This document shows, in pieces, positions 21,343 to 31,705 of a stretch of DNA of 64,000 nt. The stretch covers positions 663,681 through 727,680 of the forward strand of contig NW_019154050.1 in assembly GCF_001653235.2 (NCBI RefSeq), in the 5' to 3' direction. The notes under the pieces are model-generated. The model saw nothing but the letters and a program-made list of their open reading frames with translations. It did not search any database and was not told the DNA's origin. Position numbers and translations under genes: made by a program. Positions within the stretch are counted from its first letter, which is position 1, and each line of letters starts with the position of its first letter. This DNA is from Pochonia chlamydosporia 170 (lineage: Eukaryota; Ascomycota; Sordariomycetes; Hypocreales; Clavicipitaceae).

Positions 21343-21904
21343 CAGTGATGGATAGAAACATAGACGTTTCAGATACAGTTTCATATGATATGAAACTGTG
21401 CTCTGTATCGTTTCACTGAAACGCCTTGCGGTTTCAGTTTCAGAGTTTCAGTAAGTTTCAGCATATAGTATAAATATCGCCATAACTCCCAATGTAAATG
21501 TCACTATTCAATTCTCTGGTTTAATATCTCCATATCTGGCTTTGAAATGCCACCACACTTGTTTAAAGCGCTCTTTTTATGCTGAACTTAACTCAGACTC
21601 GGAACTTTTGAAATGTCAGCCCCACTTTGTAAATCCGACGATGCGAAACCTGACCTCGACAAACCGCGCAAGAAGGGCATCACGGATGAGTTTTGTCACG
21701 CCGATTGTCATTCAAGTTCAGTAACTAGATAATTGGTCAAGATATCCAGTTTACAGCGTTTTCATACGTTGCTTCTCGGCCAGATGAAGGATAAGTATGA
21801 AACATATGAAACATATGAAACGAAACCGGAACAGACTTCCGTTTCAGTGATTGAAACTGACACTGAGCTCTGTTTCAGTTTCAATACGTTTCTATCCATC
21901 ACTG
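21343..21904. mobile_element. hAT-like MITE (562 bp) with GTTTCA-rich ends
   Basis: CAGTGATGGATAGAAAC at the left is matched by its exact inverse at the right end (GTTTCTATCCATCACTG), 17 bp. The subterminal parts hold many GTTTCA/TGAAAC words. The interior has no transposase. Flanks do not match: CTAGGGTT on the left, TTTGCCGA on the right. The right flank is hAT gene sequence (the second copy of the 418-bp duplication), so the two halves of the insertion site no longer belong together. Confidence 0.75.
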
Positions 21905-22322
21905 TTTGCCGACGACCTGGATGCAGGCGGAGAGATTCCACTATAATTTCCATAGCTTATGAGACTTTGATTGGGTTGTGTCTGCCCGGCTGCTGTTGCG
22001 TATCTGCGATCAATTCGCAGACTTAGGACTATCACGTGAATAATATGGCCGTGTATATTATCATATATTGTGATCATATCATATCAGCCTCATATGATAT
22101 GGTGAGGGCCATGGCCATATCATATATGATATGACCTTCGAAAATCTAATCATATATGGTAATATAACACTATTGGACACACTGTGTATATCTGGAACAT
22201 ATGAAATCAAGCCACTTGGATCAGAATTCCCCTTTGCGACAACGGGATTTGCAGTTGTCGCCCGACATTGGTGAGTTCCTTAAATCCATTACAAATGGAA
22301 CAATCTAATCCGATTCAGTGGA
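21905..22322 (+). repeat. 418-bp exact direct duplication, copy 2
   Basis: Identical to 19392-19809. Because it includes 116 bp of flank beyond the target duplication, it is a copied DNA segment and not a second transposition. Its left edge coincides exactly with the MITE end. Confidence 0.9.
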
Positions 22323-22639
22323 CCAGGCAAGTAGCGCCATTCTGGCCTGTTTCTACAGTGTCTTCGAACACCCCGTCGCCGCAGCTGGGATAGGGGCAGA
22401 TTGTGAGAGCTTCATTGGTGGTGTTATTGGTATGCCGAGTGCACCCTCAACGGCCCGGCCCGTTGCAACATAAGCTTGAGCTGTGCTGGGAACTCCATCT
22501 ATTTTCTCCTACATTGATTCATTCTTTTCTTGCTTAACTTTACGATGCTCACTCAGTCTGACAGATCGTGAGACCAAAGAGGCTTGGTCTAGTCTGGTCT
22601 GACCGCCTAGACCCGACCAGACGAGACCATTCCGACCAC

Positions 22640-22777
22640 TGCCTGGAGGAGTATAAGCAGCTTGCCTCTGGGATACCTGACCCGGAGCACTTCAGAATTA
22701 ACATCAACTTGGGATGGGAGAAGCTAAATAAATATTACTGCGCGTTGGACAAGACACCCATCTATTATACACAGTGA
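22640..22777 (+). pseudogene. hAT transposase relic
   Basis: A short frame reads LEEYKQLASGIPDPEHF and GWEKLNKYYCALDKTPIYYT, the stretch before the hATC region in fungal hAT transposases. It is out of frame and unrecognisable on both sides. Confidence 0.65.
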
Positions 22778-23028
22778 CGGTGAGCCACGGCCTTATTCAT
22801 GGCACAAAATGGAACAAACGAGGAGATCAAGGGTATGAAGTGGGCGAAGGACACTGAGTCCTTTACCAGTTCAACGCTATCAGCGCTACCATTATTCATG
22901 CATTATTCGGCCTCAAGTACTGTATCTCACAAATTGGTCCTTTTGGGGCTGTCAGAAACGGCAACGCCTTCCAACCCCCGATGCCATATGTGCCGTTATA
23001 CCAAATTACAAATTGCGCATACCATCCA

Positions 23029-25047
23029 CTACACCAAGAAGGTGAGCGTTTTCGAAACGCTAGGAACTCCATTCGCATTCATGACAAACAACATGTAGTA
23101 CCCAGGCAACAAAATGCCGGGATCGACTGGAGCATCAGCCACGTACTGATTCGTCCCGGATGTGTTCAGTGGCAACGGGATACGGCGCTGATCAGTATTT
23201 ACAGTGTGTGTAGCGGTTCCGAAACGAATCAATGACGCAGTGGATACGGCTGAATCTGTTGTGATTGTGATTCTGCGGCCAGATTGTATAACGGAAGTAA
23301 TGACAGGTCGAGTGGCAGGTTGACCATTGTTGGTTAAGAGGTACTGAGGTGTGAAGACTTGCCCATCGAAATGGTTGGTTTTGCAGTCACCGCAGAGGCC
23401 GCCGCCTGCGTTGAAGACTCGTCCATCGGACAGGAGGAGAGACATGCTATGGTACACCCGAATGATGGTGTTGGACTGTTGTTGGTAGAAGGTATCGGTA
23501 TTAGGGTCGTAGAGCTCCGGGGTAAGTTGAGCTGTGTCGTCGGAAAATGGGACAGCGTAACTCTGGCCCCCCGTAATAAAGGTCTTACCGTCTGGAAGGA
23601 CTACAGACGTATGGAAAGCGCGGGGACTCCACATGCCGTTACCGGCTACCTGAACTTGGGCTTGCGAACCAGGGTTTCCAATGGTGATTAGGTGCGCGTG
23701 GCCAGTGGCGTTACTGTCTTGGTAGGATGGCGAACCGCCAAATGTGAGGATCTTCCCATTGGTTGCGTCATACATGACTGCATTGCCGGACATGGAGTCG
23801 GGATCTACACCTTTTATGGTCTTCCTTATTCCCGCGGATGCTACCCTTCCATTTCCAGCAGTGAAGTACCAATTCATAGATGTACTGGGACCTGCTTGAA
23901 AGACGCTGCCGCTCTTCCAGCCGAATAGCCATCCGTGGTTATCAGCGCGATAAATACCCTGCGAATCGTGGGTGAGCATGGGGCGAACAAGGGCTGAGCT
24001 CAAATTTGTCCAAGCCTTGGCCTTGGGGTCGTAGACTTCGCCGTTCTTTTCGAGCCAGCCACCGCTCCAGCAACCGCCAACAGTGAAGATACGACCGTCG
24101 GACAAGGTGGTAGACGACTGATACCCACGAGGGAGATTCATATCCGGACCAGGGATCCATGTTCGCTTCTGATAATCGTAGAGAGTTGTCTTTCGAGCGG
24201 AGTTTCCACCAGTGACGACCATCTTTCCCGTGCCGTCGATAGATATACCAGGGCAGAACATGTCGTGATCTGTATCATCGACGAGTTTGGATGTAACAAT
24301 CCCGGTGGCGGGGTCCCATATAGATGTAAAGACTCGGTCTTGTGACGTGCCAGCGTAGTTGTCGTACTTGTAAGATGACCAGATAATTACCTTCCCGGTG
24401 AAAGGGTCAACTGTACCTGCAACAGGAACAGTAGGGAAATCGATGGTCGGCCCCCATTTTCCATTTCCACTGTAAGCTGCTGGTCCGCCCTTTGCCTCGT
24501 AAACCTTCAGTTCGGCGAGACTAGTCCACTGGTGACCGTGGGCTTCACTCATAGCCCTAAGTCGAATGTACCGTATTAACTTGGTCTCGAAATTGGCGAA
24601 CTTTTGTGTACTATCACCGGCGTACCAATTTCCCCTTGCGACCGTTTCCCAATTCTCGTTGTCTATACTAACTGAGACGTCGTGCTGGGCTATATATCCG
24701 TGATTGTTGCCGTCTTGGCGCGGGAGGGCGGATAACCCGTTAACATTGTGTGTAGTTCCGAGATCAACAACGATCTGGTGAGGTAGATTCGAGTTGTCAA
24801 ACGCAGTATGCCAAAAGGTTTTGCCTTCCCCGTCGATGGCTTTGATACATTCATTACCAGGTTGGTAGCTGTCGCACGTTACTTTCCACCCAGCATGGTT
24901 GATTTCGTTCCCGATAGGTGCAGCGGCAGAGAGCTTGGCGAAGGTGGAATTTTCCCGATAGTGTTGTTTTGTTGTGATTTCGGAATTAATGGCAGCTGCT
25001 TGGCTGAGGGAGACGATCGCTAGTAGGGTTTGCGATGCGAGCTTCAT
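23029..25047 (-). CDS. gaoA: Galactose oxidase (secreted copper radical oxidase)
   Basis: A single-exon gene for 672 residues. It has a signal peptide (MKLASQTLLAIVSLSQAAA), a short propeptide, an N-terminal galactose-binding discoidin/CBM32 domain (about 45-185), a seven-bladed kelch propeller (about 190-560) and a C-terminal immunoglobulin-like domain. The active-site residues of Fusarium galactose oxidase are all present: Cys265 (DMFCPG) and Tyr309 (LPRGYQ), which form the thioether cofactor, Trp327 (GCWSGG), copper ligands Tyr532/His533 (VYHSMS) and His614 (ATHTVN). The enzyme oxidises the C6 alcohol of galactose to an aldehyde and releases hydrogen peroxide, acting outside the cell. The start is the ATG at 25047, since it begins the signal peptide. 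The gene is intact and stands alone among transposons. Substrate preference could differ from the classic enzyme. Confidence 0.92.
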   Translation of the reverse strand: MKLASQTLLAIVSLSQAAAINSEITTKQHYRENSTFAKLSAAAPIGNEINHAGWKVTCDSYQPGNECIKAIDGEGKTFWHTAFDNSNLPHQIVVDLGTTHNVNGLSALPRQDGNNHGYIAQHDVSVSIDNENWETVARGNWYAGDSTQKFANFETKLIRYIRLRAMSEAHGHQWTSLAELKVYEAKGGPAAYSGNGKWGPTIDFPTVPVAGTVDPFTGKVIIWSSYKYDNYAGTSQDRVFTSIWDPATGIVTSKLVDDTDHDMFCPGISIDGTGKMVVTGGNSARKTTLYDYQKRTWIPGPDMNLPRGYQSSTTLSDGRIFTVGGCWSGGWLEKNGEVYDPKAKAWTNLSSALVRPMLTHDSQGIYRADNHGWLFGWKSGSVFQAGPSTSMNWYFTAGNGRVASAGIRKTIKGVDPDSMSGNAVMYDATNGKILTFGGSPSYQDSNATGHAHLITIGNPGSQAQVQVAGNGMWSPRAFHTSVVLPDGKTFITGGQSYAVPFSDDTAQLTPELYDPNTDTFYQQQSNTIIRVYHSMSLLLSDGRVFNAGGGLCGDCKTNHFDGQVFTPQYLLTNNGQPATRPVITSVIQSGRRITITTDSAVSTASLIRFGTATHTVNTDQRRIPLPLNTSGTNQYVADAPVDPGILLPGYYMLFVMNANGVPSVSKTLTFLV

Positions 25048-25614
25048 TTTGGCTGCTCTGATGTAGATGATATCCGTCTTAACACAATACACTATTCGGA
25101 AATCATTTACATTACCGAGTCAAAAGGAACGTGGAAGCTAGTTAGATGTACTTTCCAAACTTACATCCATACCCCGTGCTGAGAACACTCTTTCACTACT
25201 CGATGGTGCAAAACGGTCCCTGCCAGGGTCCTCCTGACAGAGTGAAGGACAGATGACTAGGGCTGTTCCAAGTTTTGACTAGAGCGGCGGACACGTTCCT
25301 CCCAATAGCCGTTAACCAAGGCAAGCCAGCTTATGCACGGAACGTATATTGCATCGCCTATCCCTTTATTTTAAAGTCGAACCCACGCCTTAACTTCTAA
25401 GGCAGCGAATGAGGATCATCTATGCCACGACACTGCCTTCCTCGCCTGATTTTATTAAAGAACATGAAAGGTGGAAGCGGCCCATTGATCAATACTTGGG
25501 CAGACACGCTATCGATCCCGCTGTGCCCATGCGCCGGAAGTCAAGTGGCTTCGGCCCGGTAGAGCCAAGGCGTCCGAAAGGGGGGGAATGGCCAGGATTA
25601 TAATTATTTTCACA
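25048..25614. other. No gene recognised
   Basis: Upstream region of the galactose oxidase gene up to the pogo element. No clear TATA box or other gene seen. Confidence 0.4.
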
Positions 25615-25717
25615 TAACGTGGGTGCATAACGAGCTGGCCACCATAACGAGCTGGCCACCTAATACAACTATCCTGCAAAGATTCTACAAAAAAACAACA
25701 ACAACATAGAAAATCAA

Positions 25718-27459
25718 TTAATCTTCACTGCTATCTTCTTCATTAGATGTTTCCACATCAATCTGACAAGTTCGCGCGTTATGACCGGTGTTGCCGCACA
25801 CACCACACCGCCGACCCTTCGTCTCATCACGGGGCTTACGACCTTTAGTCTGGCGATCTTCCTGCTTTATCTGCTCTTCCACATTATTCTGGTCTTGAAG
25901 AGCTTGTCCCTCGGCAATAGTCATGCTACCGCCTTGACGTAATCGTGTTTTTTTAGCTCTACGCCGCTTGCTTAGTAGTGCATTTGCCTCTCGAAGTTGG
26001 TTAACCTCCGCCTTTAAGAGAGCCATCTTGTGCATAATACTGCATGTTCCCTTAGTAATCTGGTCTACAGCGACCAAAATTGATGTTGGTGAGCTTCCCT
26101 GATGGCGACTAATTCGTCTTTTAATATAGTCAGTCTGCGAAGTTGCCTCGGTTGGATTGTTTGGGGTCTTTGGAACCCACGCGTTTGGTAGCTCTAGTGC
26201 CTCTTCAACTGGCGTCGGAGTCCGTAGCCTTACATCTAGGCGCAATAAGACGCTTTTTGGATCAAATGGAATAAGTCCTGCGCCTCGAAAAGCTCCCTGA
26301 ATATTTTCTCTTGTCATTGCGGCTTTAAATGCGGTAAAAAACGCAGGGAAGAAGTCGGCCTTAGTGATGTGGGTTATATGCGCCCTCATAAGTCCTTCAA
26401 TTTCTTTGCCGTATTAAAAAACGCAGGGAAGAAGTCGGCCTTAGTGATGTGGGTTATATGCGCCCTCATAAGTCCTTCAATTTCTTTGCCGTATGCCTTC
26501 TTAAGCGGCCCAAAACAGCCAACATCTAGTGGCTGAAGAATGTGAGATGAATGAGATGGCATACATAGCGTGATAATCTTGTGGTCTTTGCAGAATAACT
26601 CAAATGCAGTTGAGTGGTGGCTCTCGTGCCCATCTAGGATAAGAAGACGGTATGCGCCACGAGTTTGAGGCTGAGTATGCTTTTCAAAGTGCTGGATCCA
26701 ATCTACGGCTTTCTCATTTGTAGTCCAGCCGTTATGAGTTGTAGAGATCACCCAATCCTTTGGCAGCGTGCTATCTTCGTACCAGTTCGCTAGGTGATAT
26801 TGCCCTGCAACGATGACAAATGGCGGGATAGCCTCCCCTCGAGAATTAATAGATTGAATCACTGAAACCCATTCTCTATCACCTGGCTGAGCTAAGGTTG
26901 GCTTCCCATATCTATCTGAGCTTGTAACAACCATAGTGGCTGAGATTATGCCCATCATAAAGCCGGTCTCGTCAAAGTTGTGGAAATCCTCCTCTAGGAT
27001 GCCGTATTTCGCGACTGTATTGCGCACAAGCTCAAACCAGTCTCCAATTAGCTTTGGATCTTCGCATAAGGCCCTCTGGTAGTCATATTTACGCGTAAAA
27101 CGCGTAGTAAGCTCTTTGTGGCGCTTGACGAAGTTTGAAGCCCATCGTGGTCCCACGGGAGGCGCGTCGCGATCCGCGAGCAGTTGATTCGCCATATCTT
27201 GTACACCGCTAAGCCGGGGAGGAAATGATCGCGCATCTAGGTTAAGGATATACTGAATAATTGTTGATTCCTCTAGATCCGTTAGTTTTCGTAAGTTAGG
27301 CGTAGTATCGCGTCGCGCCGCAATGCCGTTTAGACGAGCACTAAGTGAGCTGCGACTAACGTTGTAGACCTTTGCAATGGCTCGAATGCTTTGGTTTGGG
27401 CCTCTTTGAAAAGCCTGACTGGCTAAGATCATTCGACTTTCTTTGTCTTGAGATTCCAT
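25718..27459 (-). pseudogene. Pogo-type DDE transposase, broken by an 80-bp tandem duplication
   Basis: The first part (27459-26386) starts MESQDKESRM and has a psq/CENP-B-like helix-turn-helix DNA-binding region. It then has the DDE_1 catalytic core with the three acidic residues visible in HNFDETGFM, LILDGHESHHS and ILQPLDVGCFG. The second part (26389-25718, other frame) continues with ENIQGAFRGAGLIPFDP and a coiled-coil region and ends in a CCHC zinc knuckle (CGVCGNTGHNARTC). The exact 80-bp repeat at the junction shifts the frame, as 80 is not a multiple of three. Apart from that the gene looks intact, so inactivation is recent. Confidence 0.9.
26335..26494. repeat. Exact 80-bp tandem duplication inside the transposase gene
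   Basis: 26335-26414 and 26415-26494 are identical, each starting TAAAAAACGCAGGG and ending TTTGCCGTAT. It separates the two open parts of the pogo gene. Confidence 0.95.
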
Positions 27460-27579
27460 TTTTTTTAGGTGGAGAAATAGATGTTTAAAGGATACTACTT
27501 CCATTTGGGTTGTTGGGTGGCCAGCTCGTTATGGTGGCCAGCTCGTTATGGTGGCCAGCTCGTTATGCACCCACGTTAT

Positions 27580-28400
27580 AATAAAGACGATGCCACGCAA
27601 ACGATCAATGCTAACTACAAGATCACATATGTGTACCGTCAACAATTCGCCACAGCAATGCTAAGCAGAATTGGTGCAGGTAGCTGGACGGTTAAAGCCG
27701 GAAGTCGGAAGTGGCCGCGATGACGGGTTAATAAGACTCGGACGCCGATCAAGACTGCTCGCCAAAAGGGTCTCGACTGACACTCAAATAATCCTACCAA
27801 ACTTTACTTTCTTCATTACAACATTTAGTAACAACCTTGATATATAAGACCCACATCCCGTATATACACTGTTCCTTTCCTATGAATTTGCTCCTCGTGC
27901 AGTATTATTCGCATCCAAGTAGATAACACCAGAGCCGACATCAGGTGGGACGGGCGCAGCTTCAGCAGCACCATTGGATCGTCTAAAAGTGGTATGGTTA
28001 GCCCCTCCTCTGTGTTACACGACGTATTAACTTCCGTTGCACATATGTTCTCCTTGTCTCTCGCATCGCGTGATCATGGCCCAGACAGAACATCATCAAC
28101 TAGAGGCGGCAGGCTATTTTGGGAGTAACTTTGCTTCTCAAAGTAATACATAACTGCTAATAACTAGCTGGTCAATCTGGCGTTGGTTAATAATTAAGTG
28201 GAGCGGCGAATCGCCCTTGATCCCTTGTGTAGTATTTGTTTCAAACACAACGGTACCCACCAGAGTCTAATCGTAATGCAATGTAACCAAGTACGAGTCA
28301 GTGATTTAGGTGAGCCGACTTATGTTTAATTAATAACTCATTTTCAGCAGTACAAGGACCGGACTTTCACCGAGTAGGGCTAAGCTGTTGGCACAGCTTC
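27580..28400. other. No gene recognised
   Basis: AT-rich non-coding sequence between the pogo element and an LTR-like remnant. Confidence 0.4.
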
Positions 28401-28632
28401 TGTAACGGGCTGAGCCCGATAGTGGCTCGGCTTGCACTCTCGCCTTTTGTCTCCGGCCTTGTCTCTGGTAACCCCCAGCAACAAGCGAGATTGGCAGAAG
28501 CAAGCTCACAAGCCTACAAGAGCCCTGCGAGCTCTTTCTTTCTTGCTCTCCTTTTCCTTTTCTCCTTAGCTTTGGATACATGTTCATAAGTCACCTAGCC
28601 AATTGTCAATATACTCGCTTGGACCGTTATAT
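28401..28632 (+). repeat. LTR-like remnant, family B (TGTAACGGGC)
   Basis: It starts TGTAACGGGCTGAGCCCGAT. Its first 79 bp match 61813-61890 closely, and its start matches the solo LTR at 53415. A plausible LTR end (TTGGACCGTTATA) lies near 28632. No 5-bp target duplication could be confirmed for this copy. Confidence 0.55.
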
Positions 28633-29039
28633 TTTCCAATGGGAATATCCTAACCAGCGTAATCTGATGACTGTGTTCGGTGAGGCTGGTATTATGGACG
28701 GTTCCGCTTGTACAATGCTCCTTACCGTTACCTAGATACGAATCAATTTATGTCATATTCTCGTAGTTATCGTGGCTGCTTGCTATTCCGCTGCGGCCAC
28801 CCCGAATCCCTATATGACACCACCATTTCTCGAGCACTCTCAACAACAAGAGAAGGTCTTTTGAACCGGCTGCGCGCGCTGAAATCATATTTACCCGACT
28901 CTCCGTCTTATTATTTGGTCGACTTGACAGTTGCGAGGGTACCAGACTACCGGCATCTCTGGTGCTAACGGAAGAGTGACGATTATTTCGTCCTAAGACA
29001 CCTCATTCTCTTCGGTAGCATCAAAGCTTCCTGGTGTGT

Positions 29040-29320
29040 TGGCTGCTTCCGTTGGGCTATTTCTCGATTGCCATGCTTAAGAGCATCTAGAACCTGTCTA
29101 TTTGCCTCTTTCTCTTGCTTCCTGGCTTCCTCTGCCTGCCGTTTTGTTGCCTTTCCTCCCCTCGTTTGCCTCCTCTCTAAAGCTTATGCCTTTGCGCCGC
29201 CACCTTCTGTTGCCGTTGAGCTTGTCCGTCTCCTCGGAAGAGCCTCCTCTTGCTTTTTGGCTTCCGTCGTGGCTTTCTTCAGAGGTGCTAGGGCGATGTT
29301 TGCTGGGCTAAATACCTGAG
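29040..29320 (-). pseudogene. Pogo/Fot-type transposase C-terminal relic
   Basis: The minus-strand translation reads FSPANIALAPLKKATTEAKK, then after a stop and frame slip KATKRQAEEARKQEKEANRQ. This lysine/alanine/glutamate-rich helical tail is typical of the C-termini of Fot1/pogo transposases. No catalytic core is present. Confidence 0.5.
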
Positions 29321-29348
29321 CCGAGTTAGGATGAAATAGGTAATTCAA

Positions 29349-29702
29349 CTACACTGCCGAACCTAATACTCGAAAAGTTGAAGATGGGCATCCAGTTCCA
29401 CTCCGAACCACGTGCCAGGGTTGGCCATGCTGATTGAACGCCGAAAAGTGCGGCAACTCGCCGAACCCAGCGAAACGTGAGTAGATCTCGGCGGCGTAGG
29501 TTGGTTTCCAGGCAGTATTTGGTGGGGGTACGGGGGTTGTCGTTGTGGGTCTTCCCGCACGGAACCCACAGGTGGTTACAGTTTGGCAGTCAAGGAGATA
29601 CTGGTTTTCGCAGTTAAACAAGGCGCATCCTGGTACGCATGAATATTCATGAAGGAGGAGAACCCACAGTAGGAATACATACGCCTTTACGAATTCGGGC
29701 AT
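29349..29702 (-). CDS. Possible small secreted cysteine-containing protein
   Basis: A 117-residue frame opens MPEFVKAYVFLLWVLLLHEY, which looks like a signal peptide. A Cys-rich stretch (CVPGCALFNCENQYLLDC) and a Thr/Pro linker follow. No family is recognised and no homologue can be checked here. It could equally be a chance frame; confidence is low. Confidence 0.25.
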   Translation of the reverse strand: MPEFVKAYVFLLWVLLLHEYSCVPGCALFNCENQYLLDCQTVTTCGFRAGRPTTTTPVPPPNTAWKPTYAAEIYSRFAGFGELPHFSAFNQHGQPWHVVRSGTGCPSSTFRVLGSAV

Positions 29703-31458
29703 AGGTAGTTGGGACTGCGGTGTGAACCCACGACACTAACTGCGGGCCGCATCATGGCGCTGGGAACTGTGCCACGACAATGGGCTGGACTGCGGCCCAG
29801 CGGCTCATTTTCAAGCTCGATAAGGCGCCAAATCTTACCCATAATAAGTTTTCAACGCTCAAATGGACCGGAGCTTTCCAGAGTGCAGCCCCGTACTGCC
29901 TATGAAAGCTTTAGATGAACTTGGCACTAAGGGGGCACCCGCAGCCAACTAACTCTTGCTCTTCAGTGTGTGAGTCACCAAGAAATCAAAAGCAGTGATG
30001 CAAAGTCCAGCAACGTAACTAGATGTCGCGTTGGCTCACCTGTCTGCCAATACGAACTCCCTCTGGAAAAGGAAAGCGAGAGCGTCAATCTCGACATGGA
30101 CACGCCAGCAACACGAGTCAGAATAGTCAATACTCGCAGTTGAGGCTTGATGTGATGTGCGAACCAGGAGCTGCGACTTACTTAATAAGTCCCTTCGACT
30201 GAAGAAGGTTTTCAAGCAAACCAACCAAGGCGGCCCTTGCTGTTTGCTTCACAGTCACATTTTAGGAAGAGTCGCGTGAAACAGCCCGCGCGACATGTGG
30301 AGTATCGCAGTCCAATGCAGGCACCTGCAGACTTTAACCTAACCAGTGGGGCTGTGATCAGTTGGGTAATCCATGATTGTTGGAGCAGGGTATGGGATGT
30401 TGAAGTGGGCTATGCTGGCGTCGCATTTCCGGTCCGTGCGGATCCGCCCGAAACCACAGGATCTAATTGCAAACGCCACAATGGTTCGATGGCAGTGATT
30501 GAGTTATGTCAAGTACTGTGGGGAGCCAATTTTAGGATATTGGGTGTGTTCAAATATTGTTGCTTCGGCCAGTACAGGACTGAACTTGGAATGACGAGAA
30601 AGGTACTTAGAGGTGTGTGTGGTCTTGGATGCTGGTCCAACGCTTTCTCCCTCGAGGCCAGATCTCCCTGGTCGGCCGTCCCGACATAGGTCTCGGACCA
30701 TACGACGTGATTTCGGCTTATTACCTTACAAATAGAGGGTTACAAGTTATTTGTACGGATAAAAAAGCTGTAACCACCGCACAGACAACCCACGTTTTAG
30801 CCTATCGAGATTCCGCCTCTATGCCGGCGCTGCGGTGAGAGGTTGGGCAGTTGATTCTTCGACACAAGGTTGCCGTACAGTCGTCTACCTTAAACTAAGG
30901 TCGAGCTTGCGCTCTCGCCTTCCGTCCCCGCTCAGCAGCTGCTCGAGTTCTCCTTTTCTTGTTTGAGAGGCTGAGCCGCTGCCTGTTCAACATAAGGCTG
31001 CCGCACAATTGTCTATTTAAAGTTCGGAAAGAAGGGAGGAAGACAAGCTCGAGGCTCGCCTGAGCTCGAGACCGTATGGTTGCTGCGTGTCAACTTAGGA
31101 GAAGTGAATTAATTTACACACTTCGGGCTGGTCCACAGTGTTGGGAGTAGCCTGTGACATCCTGTTCTGTTTTCTCGTCCTTTAGCTATTCGTTTGACGT
31201 CATCAAGACAATTGTCAATGCACTCGCTGGACCATTAAAGAAATTACATGAAACGCACGTGGCAGACAATTAGATTAGCCCCCGAATTGTTAGATACACT
31301 GAGGCTCGCGTCACGATGGGCCTCAATGGCATTCGAGTCAGAAGGAGTCGAGTACAAAACCTCCTCTGATTGCTTGATTGGCCTGGCCTGTGCTTTTACC
31401 AGCACGTGAATTGGTCGGCTGATGCCGACGCTAATGACGCCACTAACTGACGGCCTCG
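29703..31458. other. No gene recognised; decayed repeat sequence
   Basis: Several short open frames without domains. The stretch 30840-31240 has LTR-like words (CTCGCTGGACCATTA near 31230, GCTTGCGCTCTCGCC near 30908) resembling LTR family B, suggesting an old degenerated copy. Confidence 0.4.
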
Positions 31459-31705
31459 TGTCAGAAATTCGATGGCCTTAGAGTAATTTATCACGGAGAG
31501 ATTCTATCTTTTTAAAGGTAATTATGTTTATTTTCCTTGTTGTTGTTCCTCTTCGTGAAGAGGAGAATGATACAATCCTTAATACTTATGTTATACTGCT
31601 GCCTCCCAGGCAGCAGCATACTGATTACTTTTTGTCCAATAAATCTTGTCAAAGGTGGCGGCTGCGCATAGTGCGGTTCATCACGGGCAGCGTCACAATC
31701 TGACA
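31459..31705. mobile_element. Solo LTR, family A (TGTCAG...CTGACA), 247 bp
   Basis: It begins TGTCAG and ends CTGACA, a perfect 6-bp inverted terminus of TG...CA type. The five bases CCTCG flank it on both sides (31454-31458 and 31706-31710), the duplication size of LTR retrotransposons. No internal retroelement genes are present. It probably arose by recombination between two LTRs. Confidence 0.82.

Larger units (their letters stand above)
25617..27576 (-). mobile_element. Complete pogo-type (Tc1/mariner superfamily) transposon
   Basis: Both ends carry ACGTGGGTGCATAACGAG in inverted orientation and are flanked by TA (25615-25616 and 27577-27578), the expected duplication. Inside each end a 17-bp word (ATAACGAGCTGGCCACC) repeats, two copies on the left and three on the right. 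The length is 1,960 bp including an 80-bp internal duplication. It carries one minus-strand transposase gene, now frameshifted. Confidence 0.92.
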
